Below, piece after piece: positions 26,666 through 35,027 of a DNA stretch of 64,000 nucleotides (positions are counted from its first letter, which is position 1; the number at the start of each line of letters is the position of its first letter). Position numbers and translations under genes: made by a program. Origin of the DNA: Vibrio salilacus (lineage in GTDB: Bacteria; Pseudomonadota; Gammaproteobacteria; Enterobacterales; Vibrionaceae); contig NZ_NIVQ01000001.1 in the NCBI RefSeq assembly GCF_002811245.1, forward strand, positions 124,001 through 188,000. The letters run 5' to 3'. The notes beneath the pieces are model-generated. The model was not told the DNA's origin, did not search any database, and worked only from the letters and a program-made list of their open reading frames with translations.

Positions 26666-27382
26666 TTACAACTCGGCGTTATGATAAACCTGCTGTACGT
26701 CATCACAGTCATCAAGAAGATCAAGGAACTTTTGGAATTTCTCAGCATCGTCACCAGCAACAGGGGTGTGAGTCTGAGGAACAAAAGTAATCTCTTCGAC
26801 ATCCATTGTTAAGTCTGGGTAGGCGGTGTTCAACGCTGTTTTCGTTTTGAAGAACTCAGTGTGAGGAGCGAATACCGTGATCACGCCATCTTCTAGCTCA
26901 ACATCCGTGACATCAACGTCTTCCATCATTAGCGTTTCTAGAATCACTTCATCATCATCGCCTTTGAACTGGAATACCGCTTGGTGATCGAACATGTGAG
27001 AAACCGCACCTTCAACACCAATTTTCGCGCCCGTTTTAACAAAGCATTGGCGCACATCTTGGAAAGTACGGTTGCCGTTATCGGTCAGACAGTCAACAAT
27101 CACACTTACGCCACCAGGGCCAAAACCTTCGTAGCGAGCAGGTTGGTAGTCTTCACCACCACCACCAGTCGCTTTATCGATCGCTTTGTCGATAACGTGT
27201 GCTGGTACTTGGTCTTTTTTCGCTTTCGTGATCAGGTGCTTCAGAGACAAGTTCATGTCTGGATCTGGACCACCGTTTTTCGCGCACATGTAAATTTCTT
27301 TACCGTATTTGGAATAAACTTTAATTTTTGCGCCTGCAGTTTTTGCCATAGAGGCTTTGCGCACTTCAAAACTTCTTCCCAT
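26666..27382 (-). CDS. YebC/PmpR-family protein
   Basis: The 238-residue protein has the three-domain YebC plan with [40 protein letters not shown] and, near the end, [17 protein letters not shown]. YebC-type proteins act as transcription regulators or relieve ribosome stalling at proline runs. The start [15 protein letters not shown] differs from the MAGHSKW of canonical YebC, so this is the second YebC paralogue, as known for Vibrio chromosome II (from memory). It is monocistronic with its own terminator. Confidence 0.93.
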   Translation of the reverse strand: MGRSFEVRKASMAKTAGAKIKVYSKYGKEIYMCAKNGGPDPDMNLSLKHLITKAKKDQVPAHVIDKAIDKATGGGGEDYQPARYEGFGPGGVSVIVDCLTDNGNRTFQDVRQCFVKTGAKIGVEGAVSHMFDHQAVFQFKGDDDEVILETLMMEDVDVTDVELEDGVITVFAPHTEFFKTKTALNTAYPDLTMDVEEITFVPQTHTPVAGDDAEKFQKFLDLLDDCDDVQQVYHNAEL

Positions 27383-27474
27383 CGGGATCTTCTCTCTAAT
27401 TCAATTTAACGCGAAGGATTTTAGCAAAATGCGAGCACATTTCAATTTCTCGCTTTGCAGAGGAATAAAGCGAA

Positions 27475-27684
27475 TTACGCCACGCCCATTACTCGTTTAT
27501 ATTTTTCAACAGACTCTAAGAATGACACTTTTTCTGCATCATCGGCAATTCTCGCTGCTTGCTGATTAATTTCATCAGGCATAGCTTTCGCTTCTCGGAG
27601 TTTCCAAACCAAAAACGACGCTTGCTTATCAAGCTCTATCTTGTTTTTCTCGCTCGGCGGAAGAGTAGACAGGTTAATCGACAT
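27475..27684 (-). CDS. DUF3283 family small protein
   Basis: From ATG 27684 the product is 69 residues, MSINLSTLPPSEKNKIELDK, then a helical body ending VEKYKRVMGVA. It fits DUF3283, a Vibrio family of unknown function, as I recall it. The upstream extension to 27735 (MLVWYIPSPYF...) does not look like part of the family. There are no membrane helices or catalytic motifs. Confidence 0.7.
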   Translation of the reverse strand: MSINLSTLPPSEKNKIELDKQASFLVWKLREAKAMPDEINQQAARIADDAEKVSFLESVEKYKRVMGVA

Positions 27685-27846
27685 ACCAAGGCTCTTATCT
27701 GCAAAATATGGGGAGGGAATATACCACACAAGCACCTATTATAGAGAGCCAATCCCTATGTGTGCTACGGAATAGATCAAAAAAATGGTAAAAATAAAGG
27801 GTGGTAATCCACTACCGCCCTCTAGTATTTGTGTATGAGTTCAAAA

Positions 27847-28044
27847 CTAGTGCAAAATACCCAGTTCCTTCGCCTCTTCAATAGTCAACCCGCTTTCCCG
27901 AATCTCTCTTAATGCTTCAATACGACGACGAGCTTCGGCAGACTTAACCTGTTTAGTTGGCGATTTTTGCTCTACTTCTTCCGTGAAGTCCCACGTGCTA
28001 GCAATTTTACTCATTTCATCATGGTCAATAGAATTAATGGACAT
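27847..28044 (-). CDS. Small helical protein, function unknown
   Basis: ATG 28044 has an excellent GGAGG ribosome site; the product is 65 residues, MSINSIDHDEMSKIASTWDF, with a basic helical C-terminus (EARRRIEALREIRESGLT). It is acidic-basic in pattern, soluble, without Cys. I do not recognise the family. It is transcribed toward the DUF3283 gene but 160 bp away, so it is probably a separate unit. Confidence 0.65.
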   Translation of the reverse strand: MSINSIDHDEMSKIASTWDFTEEVEQKSPTKQVKSAEARRRIEALREIRESGLTIEEAKELGILH

Positions 28045-28447
28045 AAATACCTCCGAACAAACCATGCAAGGGACAACTAATCTGTAGCAAAATCTGCCAC
28101 CCCTTGTTAAGAATTTTAGCTCGATAATGTGATTGTGCTAGTAGTTCGATAACTCTTAGTGTTTTTTGTATAAATAAGCTTTGCGTCTACTGCTATTGCG
28201 CAGTACATTGACAAAATTACCCCGAGCTAAATCAAGGCGATCAACGTCTCATTTTCCTGTCGCTTAAGTGTTACCAGCGCGCGTTTCTAACAACTCTCTT
28301 GGTCAAACTCCACTCGATATTCTCTTACTAACTCAATGTGCAGTGGCGAAGTCACTTTTCTCAAGCCACACTATATTTATTGACAAAGCAATGCTGACGT
28401 CTGTAATTCACAAGGTTGCAAGAAGCGAATCAATGAGGATTGAGAGT

Positions 28448-28921
28448 ATGAGCGAGCTAGAACGTTGGTTAGAAAATATGATGAACTGGCACCAGACCCG
28501 AAAGCATGATCAAGAGCCATCACTTGAGTGTTTACTGCTCGCAACTCCCCATACACTCTGGCTAGACGCGGTTAGTGATGAGCAAAGCGAAGCCATGGCA
28601 TTGTGGTTAGACGGTTGTCTGAGAATATTCAAGCGTTGTCATGATAGCCAACCAATCAAAGCCTATCAGTTTCTTCAACTCGCTAGCGCGCAACTGCAAC
28701 AATTAGCCAGTTCGAATCAATATGAATTCGTTGTCAAAGATTGGGCAATCAAACGCTTGCAGCTTTTGGTGGTGATGAGTTTGGAGTTTTGCAATCAACG
28801 TCCGGAAGATCATTGGCAAACTGAATCTAAACAATTGATCGAAGCACACGTACGTTTCAACCAAAGCCTTGCTTGGAATGAGTCCCGCAACAATGATCAA
28901 GGGGAACGGATCGTCCATTAA
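28448..28921 (+). CDS. Hypothetical helical protein next to rctB
   Basis: From ATG 28448 the protein has 157 residues, MSELERWLENMMNWHQTRK, then mostly helix with several Trp and Leu and no known motif. Upstream in-frame starts reach 28268, but that part looks non-coding; GAGGATTGAGAG precedes 28448. The gene is convergent with rctB. Its last codons (NNDQGERIVH) are written over an ATGATCAAGG sequence, the core of an RctB 39-mer-type site, and a second copy follows the stop. No function can be assigned. Confidence 0.65.
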   Translation: MSELERWLENMMNWHQTRKHDQEPSLECLLLATPHTLWLDAVSDEQSEAMALWLDGCLRIFKRCHDSQPIKAYQFLQLASAQLQQLASSNQYEFVVKDWAIKRLQLLVVMSLEFCNQRPEDHWQTESKQLIEAHVRFNQSLAWNESRNNDQGERIVH

Positions 28922-28953
28922 CAGTAATGCGGAACAATGATCAAGGTATGATT
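28885..28953 (+). repeat. Two RctB 39-mer-type cores beyond rctB
   Basis: AACAATGATCAAGG occurs with ATGATCA at 28893-28899 (inside the 3' end of the hypothetical gene) and at 28937-28943 (just after its stop), 44 bp apart and in the same orientation. The same core with GGAACAATGATCAAGA/G marks the sites on the origin side (32028, 32085). These copies lie past the 3' end of rctB. Confidence 0.65.
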
Positions 28954-29000
28954 ATGTTTTAGATTGCTCGAAAACGCCTGTAAATACTGAATTTTATACA

Positions 29001-29026
29001 AAAAAAAGCGAGTTCAAAGAACTCGC
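29001..29026 (-). terminator. Minus-strand terminator, second after rctB
   Basis: GCGAGTTC and GAACTCGC form a perfect 8-bp stem with loop of three bases, followed on the minus strand by seven T. It lies 264 bp past rctB. Either it backs up the nearer terminator or it ends a separate short minus-strand RNA; nothing else is seen in 29027-29235. Confidence 0.7.
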
Positions 29027-29235
29027 AAACTATTCAGAATGAATGTAACAATATGAGCCAATCTATCAGGGACAATCCTATCCCTTATTTATCAGAAAGG
29101 ACAAAAGGTTGTCTATTCGGAATAAATAATAACTAAGCTTCCGCTCATCATTGTCAGCTTGTGGTCAGAGGAATGTCGCTCTTTTGTCTGATCTAATCAA
29201 GAGTGTAACAGCGTATTTCAAGTCGCGGCACAGGC

Positions 29236-29268
29236 AAAAAAGCCAGCGGCAAATCTCACTGGCTTTTT
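29236..29268 (-). terminator. Terminator of rctB
   Basis: On the minus strand AAAAAGCCAG pairs with CTGGCTTTTT around a 13-base loop and runs into T bases, 22 bp after the rctB stop. Confidence 0.8.
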
Positions 29269-29289
29269 AGTAATGGGTGACGTTAACGA

Positions 29290-31260
29290 TTAAACCGCCA
29301 CTTCGTCTAACGCCCTGAATACCGTCTCATCAAGATGGCCTTCAAAAACTTGTTTGCACACTTTGCGTCTAACCGCGAGGCCGGCAATCAATCGCTCAAT
29401 CGACAAATGTTTGTTCTCACTTTGGCCATTGTACAATTCAACCATTTTACTCAAAGTTTCGTAGGGAACAACATGCTCACCGACTCGTAAGAAATCAAGC
29501 TTGTCTATAAGCTCCAGGCACTCTTCTTGGATTGAGGCATGAGTATGGCCAGTCATAGCCGCTAAAGCCGTTATAGAGCGTTCTAGGGCCTCTGAGGAGG
29601 TGTATTTGGATAAGGTGATGGTGATCTCGTCAGCGTTTATCTCAACCAAATGTTTTCGTTGTTTGACTCGGCGGCCTAATTTGCCACGTGGAGAACGCTC
29701 TTTACGCTGAATAGGTTCAAACTCACCGTCGATGATTTGCGACATCTCTTCAAGCTGCTGTTTCGAGACCATTTCATTGCGCAGAGGGTTAGGCAACGTT
29801 GGTGCCATGTTGCGTTTCCCCGCATTGGTCATACGTGCTCGAGAGTACCTTAACACTTCGTCTGCATCACACTTGATATCAAATTGATAATCTTTAATTT
29901 TGTCGCCGTCGAGCAAAGTTAAGATGGTCAAATGGTAACCCCATAGATTGACCACAAATAACTCGTCAGATCCTATATTGTCTGCCAGCTTCTTCAGTTC
30001 TCGGATAAGATCCATTGAGAAACGACGCCATTCAATATTGCGAGCTAACTTCTGATTCAATTCGCTGAGTAACATGGAGTCGGTATGACGGCGTGACATA
30101 CGGCTACGGAAATAACTGTACAACTGAAATACAAGCGTGTGTTGCTTTAGAATTTCAGGTGGGAACAGAAAGAAATAATCGCGGGTCAGTAGCTCTTCGT
30201 AGAATGATGGTTCCCAAACCAGAATATATAGGTTCGGTTTAATGCGTATTTCGCCGTCAGCGCCTTCTGTAGGTGCCTCTTCCGATGCGGTAATGGTACG
30301 GGCTATAAAACGGAAACGATCGCTCTTGAAGCCTTCTGGCATGTTCTCACTTAACCAACGCCCAGTGAGTTCATGCAGTTGAAAATCGGTAAATTCGATA
30401 CGATCAATACTATCACGGATTGAATCACGTGCCGGACCACTGTCTTTTTTGCCGCGTAGGGACAAGATATCTGTGATGTAGAGCGGCGTTTTATTGGGTA
30501 CATGAGTACCATCAAGCTGGTATTGATGCTGGTGATGTTCGTGATATTGAACGGTCAATGTGAACAATGCAAACAGCGTCATCAGATCATCCACGGTCAT
30601 GATACTTTTTGATGATCGTGTTTCGATCACGGCACGAGTCCCCGAGATCGAGACCATGCTTTTCTGATAACTTTTTCGAGTTCGCGGTGGCGCTAACGCT
30701 TGATCAATAATCCCAGCCCAGTTAGTTGGAGAAACGACAAACTGATCCGCTTCGTCTTTCATCGCAGGTGGCGTGTTTAGACCGTGTTCATTGAGAAGGC
30801 GTTTGTTGACTTGGGTCTGCGCTAATGCCTTGGAACGTTTTTGCTTTTCATTGAGCTTGACCGATTCTGTCACCAAGCTGGTGGCGCCTAACACGGAGAT
30901 CAGTTGGTTAGGGTTTACAAACTGGTGCAGCATGGTTTTGCCTGCAAGGCCTTGTTCGAAACGTACCGGGATCTGTTTGAACAGGCCAATAGTAACGGCT
31001 GCTCTGAGTCGTTGTTGGATAGCGGCGCGAGTGACTTGACCGTCGGTGGCATTAATTAATTCTGTCGTTGAGACCAAACCATCTTTGCTACTAAATCCAC
31101 GTAAAGAAATTAAATTCAGAAGTTCAACGATACTTTTCGTCACACCTTTGAAGTGCTGGTATTGCTCGATCCAATTGACCGCAGATTCCGACACTTCAAA
31201 CAAATGTCCATCTTTGTGGCTTCTTGGCGCTTTGATCAGTAGTTTTTCTTCTGAGCTCAT
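29290..31260 (-). CDS. rctB: RctB, initiator of Vibrio chromosome II replication
   Basis: The 656-residue protein begins MSSEEKLLIKAPRSHKDGHL, as RctB does, and its length matches the about 658 residues of the Vibrio cholerae protein. RctB is unique to Vibrionaceae and relatives: it has several winged-helix domains (central part about 150-480, distantly like plasmid initiators), binds the methylated 12-mer iterons to open oriCII, and binds 39-mers that limit initiation. ATG 31260 is chosen over a GTG at 31278. The gene is divergent from the iteron array; promoter elements (TATTCT) lie near 31300. The GATC-rich promoter allows Dam and autoregulation. Confidence 0.97.
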   Translation of the reverse strand: MSSEEKLLIKAPRSHKDGHLFEVSESAVNWIEQYQHFKGVTKSIVELLNLISLRGFSSKDGLVSTTELINATDGQVTRAAIQQRLRAAVTIGLFKQIPVRFEQGLAGKTMLHQFVNPNQLISVLGATSLVTESVKLNEKQKRSKALAQTQVNKRLLNEHGLNTPPAMKDEADQFVVSPTNWAGIIDQALAPPRTRKSYQKSMVSISGTRAVIETRSSKSIMTVDDLMTLFALFTLTVQYHEHHQHQYQLDGTHVPNKTPLYITDILSLRGKKDSGPARDSIRDSIDRIEFTDFQLHELTGRWLSENMPEGFKSDRFRFIARTITASEEAPTEGADGEIRIKPNLYILVWEPSFYEELLTRDYFFLFPPEILKQHTLVFQLYSYFRSRMSRRHTDSMLLSELNQKLARNIEWRRFSMDLIRELKKLADNIGSDELFVVNLWGYHLTILTLLDGDKIKDYQFDIKCDADEVLRYSRARMTNAGKRNMAPTLPNPLRNEMVSKQQLEEMSQIIDGEFEPIQRKERSPRGKLGRRVKQRKHLVEINADEITITLSKYTSSEALERSITALAAMTGHTHASIQEECLELIDKLDFLRVGEHVVPYETLSKMVELYNGQSENKHLSIERLIAGLAVRRKVCKQVFEGHLDETVFRALDEVAV

Positions 31261-31299
31261 TATTAGGATCCGTGTCACATTAGCCGTAATATCGCTATA

Positions 31300-31440
31300 G
31301 TTCCGTTAGAATAAAGAAAAAAAGATCATAAATAAAGAAAAATTAGTTGCTTTTAAATAACTGATCTTTCTGATTAATATGATCTTAAATGATTATATGA
31401 TCTAATGATCCAGCGCGTATTCTGGTCGTAACCCGTTGTA
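31300..31440. other. oriCII DNA-unwinding element
   Basis: This stretch between rctB and the iterons is very AT-rich and carries six TGAT (ATCA on the other strand) at 31362, 31371, 31380, 31390, 31398 and 31406, spaced 8-10 bp apart. RctB is reported to bind single-stranded ATCA repeats in the V. cholerae element. Five GATC Dam sites also lie here. It is where strand opening should start. Confidence 0.85.
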
Positions 31441-31467
31441 TATAAAGTGTTATTTTTTTTAAGATGT

Positions 31468-31599
31468 GAAAGCATGATCATGAAATTACGTAAGCATGAT
31501 CATTAAGTGGCTGAAAGCATGATCAAAAATACTAGAAACGATGATCATTAAAAGCCTGAATTAATGATCATCGTAATCTTGAAAGCATGATCATCACTC
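31468..31599 (+). repeat. oriCII 12-mer iteron array (six copies)
   Basis: ATGATCA occurs at 31474, 31496, 31519, 31541, 31564 and 31587, always in the same direction and 22-23 bp apart, about two helical turns. Most copies read GAAAGC or TAAGC before ATGATCAT. Each holds a GATC site, needed for RctB binding when methylated. The number six equals that of the V. cholerae minimal origin. Confidence 0.95.
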
Positions 31600-31608
31600 T
31601 TACACATT

Positions 31609-31617
31609 TTATCCACA
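31609..31617 (+). promoter_or_regulatory. DnaA box (oriCII)
   Basis: TTATCCACA, a perfect DnaA box, 16 bp after the last iteron. DnaA is required together with RctB for chromosome II initiation. Confidence 0.85.
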
Positions 31618-31675
31618 GATTGGGCGAGTGAGGTCGCTTATATCATTGCCATCAAAAGGGAACAGTGGTTTTTAA

Positions 31676-32100
31676 TCACGAAACAATGATCAAGGAGCGG
31701 ACTATTTTAACCTTCTTTGCTATTTAATTCAGCATATTTTCTATCGAAAAACAATCTGATGGTTTTATCCACATCACTGCATATTCATTTAAATGTCCGA
31801 AAGCATGATCATGTTATTGGGGAGGCGGTGGCTATCATTTTGTTTGCTGTTCAATATTCGCGTTAGAACGAGCTCATTTTGGTTAAAGTCAGAATCCATA
31901 TACATTCAACCGTAAATTAGTTGATATTTTGTATGCTTCCGGGACGCATATACACTTGATCATTTTTCCGATCATTGATCTTGTCTGTAGACCGAAAGCG
32001 ATCACAAGTAATAGTGTAAAACAACCTTGATCATCGTTCCTAGTATGACGAATCGCATCGAAAGCATGATCACAAATACCCTCTTGATCATTGTTCCGCA
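31676..32100. repeat. RctB inc region: 39-mer-type and extra 12-mer sites
   Basis: The segment holds 39-mer-type cores AATGATCAAGG at 31686 (plus), and reverse copies at 31957, 32028 and 32085 (minus), plus 12-mer-like GAAAGCATGATCA at 31806 and 32066 and a degenerate one near 31995. In V. cholerae such sites next to the minimal origin handcuff with iterons and reduce initiation. The mixed orientation matches that negative-control block. No gene is present. Confidence 0.85.
31765..31773 (+). promoter_or_regulatory. Second DnaA box in the inc region
   Basis: TTATCCACA, perfect match, 148 bp beyond the last box-iteron group and between 39-mer-type sites. It may be a fortuitous or titrating site. 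Confidence 0.65.
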
Positions 32101-32161
32101 TTTTAGGTCACTGCCCTACCCTGATAAGTCAAATATGCGCGATGACTGGCATCTACTGTCA

Positions 32162-32431
32162 CTAGGGTCTGCTTATCTTTCGCGGTTAAATTTTGTTCGA
32201 GATAGAATCGTTTTAGGCGCGGAAAGAAGTATGTCGCCTAGTTATTCTAAGTCAATACGACTTAACAAAGCATAAAACGATTCTAGCCGAACCCTTCGGG
32301 CAGCCTTTGTGGTTCATTTCTACTGCGTTATCGGCTTTTTATGTAGAGTAGCTACACGTCAAAGCCGATGCCTTGTATAAATTTCCCATAACGTGCTGCA
32401 AAAATCAGCTCGAAAGGTCAATAGACCCTAG
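32162..32431. mobile_element. MITE-like 270-bp element near rctA
   Basis: The ends are imperfect inverted repeats: CTAGGGTCTGCTTATCTTTCG on the left opens as CTAGGGTCT, and the right end reads inward CTAGGGTCTATTGACCTTTC. The inside has no gene but a long stem (ATCGGCTTT ... AAAGCCGAT around TGTAG/CTACA). This is the structure of a non-autonomous element. It separates the 39-mer block from the parS2-bearing rctA region. I have no family name for it. Confidence 0.7.
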
Positions 32432-32753
32432 CTGGTACGTTCAAATTGAAACGGCACCGTCCGTAAATTAGCGATGAATCTTAATCGTTCCGAGTAAATC
32501 TTGTTCAATGAGTCTTTTTATTTACAATGTAAATATGTGACGTTGTGACATTTTAAATGTGTTTTAATATCTTTAGTTTATACCGACGTTTTTTAGACTA
32601 TAAATTGACGTCATTTTATCCATGGAACATTAAATTTATGTCAATTTTATATTTAGTGTGATTTTTATCGATAATTGCATGTTCACCTTTTTATTGTATG
32701 TAATTATAAATGCTGTACAATTGCATCAGTTCAATAACAACGGAATTTGGCAA
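32432..32753. other. rctA-equivalent region upstream of parA2
   Basis: This 320-bp AT-rich gap holds a parS2 site (32521) and the parA2 promoter. A degenerate form of the 39-mer core (CTTAATCGTTCC against CTTGATCATCGTTCC) lies near 32481. In V. cholerae the rctA locus here binds RctB and ParB2 and couples segregation to replication control. No protein gene is supported. Confidence 0.6.
32521..32533. repeat. parS2 centromere site in the rctA region
   Basis: TTTACAATGTAAA, exact match to TTTACANTGTAAA, 221 bp before the parA2 start. A ParB2 site at this position is known from V. cholerae and allows ParB2 to affect RctB-site activity and parAB expression. Confidence 0.9.
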
Positions 32754-33971
32754 ATGAAACGAGAACAAACCATTGCGAGTCTCATTCAGCTAGCAGAACA
32801 AACAGCCCAGGTTCAGGCTGATCGTATCGAAATCGTATTGGAAGAACGCAGCGATGAACATTTTCCTCCAATGTCGAAAGCATTAATGGAAACTCGATCG
32901 GGATTAACACGCCGCAAGCTCGATGACGCAATTAGCAAGCTTGAAGCGGATGGCCATCAATTTACTAAAAATAACGCCAACCACTATTCTATCTCTTTGC
33001 AAGAAGCCCATATGCTGATGGATGCTGCTGGTATCCCTAAATTCTATGAACGTAAAAAAAATGGTGACAATAAACCGTGGATTATTAATGTTCAGAATCA
33101 GAAGGGTGGCACAGGCAAATCGATGACAGCGGTTCATTTGGCGGCCTGTTTGGCACTAAATCTAGATAAGCGCTACCGTATTTGTTTAATCGATTTGGAT
33201 CCACAAGGTTCATTGCGTTTGTTTTTAAACCCTCAGATTAGTCTAAATGACCATGACAATATCTACTCTGCGGTAGATGTTATGCTCGATAATGTTCCTG
33301 ATGGGGTTGAGATTGACAAAGAGTTCTTACAAAAAAACGTATTGTTACCGACGCAATACCCAAATTTGAAAACTGTGTCAGCTTTCCCTGAAGACGCAAT
33401 GTTTAATGCTGAGGCGTGGCAGCATCTATCTAAAAACCAGTCGCTTGATATTGTAAAGCTGCTTAAAGAGAAGTTAATCGATAAGATTGCCGACGAATTC
33501 GATGTCATTATGATCGATACTGGTCCGCACGTTGATCCCTTAGTTTGGAATGCAATGTACGCCTCAAACGCGTTACTGATTCCTTGTGCAGCTAAACGTC
33601 TTGATTGGGCATCAACGGTGAACTTCTTCCAACATTTACCGACAGTATATGAAATGTTCCCAGACGACTGGCAAGGCCTTGAGTTTGCTCGTCTAATGCC
33701 AACGATGTTTGAAGACGATAATAAAAAACAAGTCGCTGTATTGACCGAAATGAACTACTTGCTTGGTGATCAAGTGATGATGGCGACGATTCCACGTAGT
33801 CGCGCGTTTGAAACCTGTGCCGATACTTATAGCACGGTGTTTGACCTTACAACTGGTGACTTTGAAGGTGGTAAGAAAACTCTGGCGACGGCACAAGATG
33901 CGGTTCAAAAAAGTGCTTTAGAACTCGAACGTGTATTGCATAGTCATTGGTCATCATTAAATCAGGGGTAA
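32754..33971 (+). CDS. parA2: ParA2, chromosome II partition ATPase
   Basis: The 405-residue protein has an N-terminal helix-turn-helix part (about 1-105) typical of P1/ParA2-type proteins, then the deviant Walker A QKGGTGKSMT (about 117-125), LIDLDPQGSL and VIMIDTGPH. It binds DNA non-specifically with ATP and moves ParB2-parS2 complexes. ATG 32754 (upstream GGAAT) gives the size of V. cholerae ParA2; the longer frame from 32658 runs through promoter sequence. parB2 follows after 7 bp. It probably represses its own promoter. Confidence 0.96.
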   Translation: MKREQTIASLIQLAEQTAQVQADRIEIVLEERSDEHFPPMSKALMETRSGLTRRKLDDAISKLEADGHQFTKNNANHYSISLQEAHMLMDAAGIPKFYERKKNGDNKPWIINVQNQKGGTGKSMTAVHLAACLALNLDKRYRICLIDLDPQGSLRLFLNPQISLNDHDNIYSAVDVMLDNVPDGVEIDKEFLQKNVLLPTQYPNLKTVSAFPEDAMFNAEAWQHLSKNQSLDIVKLLKEKLIDKIADEFDVIMIDTGPHVDPLVWNAMYASNALLIPCAAKRLDWASTVNFFQHLPTVYEMFPDDWQGLEFARLMPTMFEDDNKKQVAVLTEMNYLLGDQVMMATIPRSRAFETCADTYSTVFDLTTGDFEGGKKTLATAQDAVQKSALELERVLHSHWSSLNQG

Positions 33972-33978
33972 TTAAAAA

Positions 33979-34950
33979 ATGGCTATTAAAACTTCAGATT
34001 TGAACGCCAGATTATTTGGCAAAGCGAACAAGCGTAATGTATCGACGCCACAAGAAGCACAGCAGGCCGCGAAAGAGCAGACGCAAGTTATTGAGCTAGC
34101 CGTTGCGGGCGAAAGTAACGTGCAGTTTGAGTTGGTTCGAATTCCTGCTGACCAAATCACTAAGCAAACCGTTGTGTTTGCTGAGAATGCGCGTGAACAG
34201 TCATTTCTTAACGAACATGCCTTGTCTGATGTCTTGGTTACACTCCGCGAACGAGGTCAGCAGTATCCAGCCGTTGGCCGTAAACGCCAAGATGGTAAAA
34301 TTGAAGTGCTCGATGGCAGTCGTCGTCGTATGTCTTGTCTGTTGGCTGAGCAAGAGTTTCTTATCTACGTTGGCGAGAACATTAGCTCAAAACACGCTAA
34401 GTTTTTATCAGACGTAGCCAATGCCCATAAACCGCTTTCTTTATACGAGAAAGGCAAAGAGATGTTGGCAAGGCTTGAAAGTGGCGAAGCTGAGGACCAA
34501 AAAGCGTTAGCCAAGATGTTTCAATGCAGCGAAGCTTTAGTTAGCGGTGCCTTGAAAGCGGCCGATTTGCCATTGGAGCTTTTGCAAGCTTACCCAAACG
34601 TTGCTGATCTGGGTCGCCCGACTATCGTTAAATTGCACAAGCAATACAATTGTCTCGATCAAGGCCAACGCACGCAGCTACTAGAAAAGTGTCGCACTAA
34701 AGACGGGTTTGTTTGGCAGCGTAGCGAATCTCAAGGGGTAGCCCGCATTACGAAAGAAGTCAGTGAAACTATTGAAGCTTGGATTGAACAACTCGCACCT
34801 ACTAAGAAAGGCGCAGTGGCAAAAACTGAGTTGATTAAAGGTCGTGCGAGCTACTCGCGTAAAGGCACGAGCTTAACGCTTAACCTTAAAAAAGTCGACG
34901 ATACCTTGATGAACGAGATCCTCGACTTGGTCGCTCAAAAACTCAATTAA
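33979..34950 (+). CDS. parB2: ParB2, chromosome II centromere-binding protein
   Basis: The 323-residue protein has a ParB/Srx-like N-domain with the CTP-binding box region (VLDGSRRRMSCLLA, about 110-123), a helix-turn-helix (LAKMFQCSEALVSGALKAAD, about 173-192) and a C-terminal dimer domain. It binds the parS2 palindromes found seven times in the window. It forms the parAB2 operon with the preceding gene and ends in an intrinsic terminator. Confidence 0.96.
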   Translation: MAIKTSDLNARLFGKANKRNVSTPQEAQQAAKEQTQVIELAVAGESNVQFELVRIPADQITKQTVVFAENAREQSFLNEHALSDVLVTLRERGQQYPAVGRKRQDGKIEVLDGSRRRMSCLLAEQEFLIYVGENISSKHAKFLSDVANAHKPLSLYEKGKEMLARLESGEAEDQKALAKMFQCSEALVSGALKAADLPLELLQAYPNVADLGRPTIVKLHKQYNCLDQGQRTQLLEKCRTKDGFVWQRSESQGVARITKEVSETIEAWIEQLAPTKKGAVAKTELIKGRASYSRKGTSLTLNLKKVDDTLMNEILDLVAQKLN

Positions 34951-34969
34951 TCGATCTCTCCCAGATCAT

Positions 34970-34993
34970 AGCCGCTTTTTAGCGGCTTTTTTT
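34970..34993 (+). terminator. Terminator of parAB2
   Basis: AGCCGCT-TTTT-AGCGGCT followed by seven T. It lies 20 bp after the parB2 stop. Confidence 0.93.
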
Positions 34994-35027
34994 GTGCCAT
35001 AATAAAGCCCAACAAAATCCAATCGCC

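Noticed and set aside
31474-31593. Iterons as a plasmid or phage origin
   Set aside because: The combination with RctB, ParA2/ParB2, parS2 and chromosomal neighbours fits Vibrio chromosome II rather than a plasmid.
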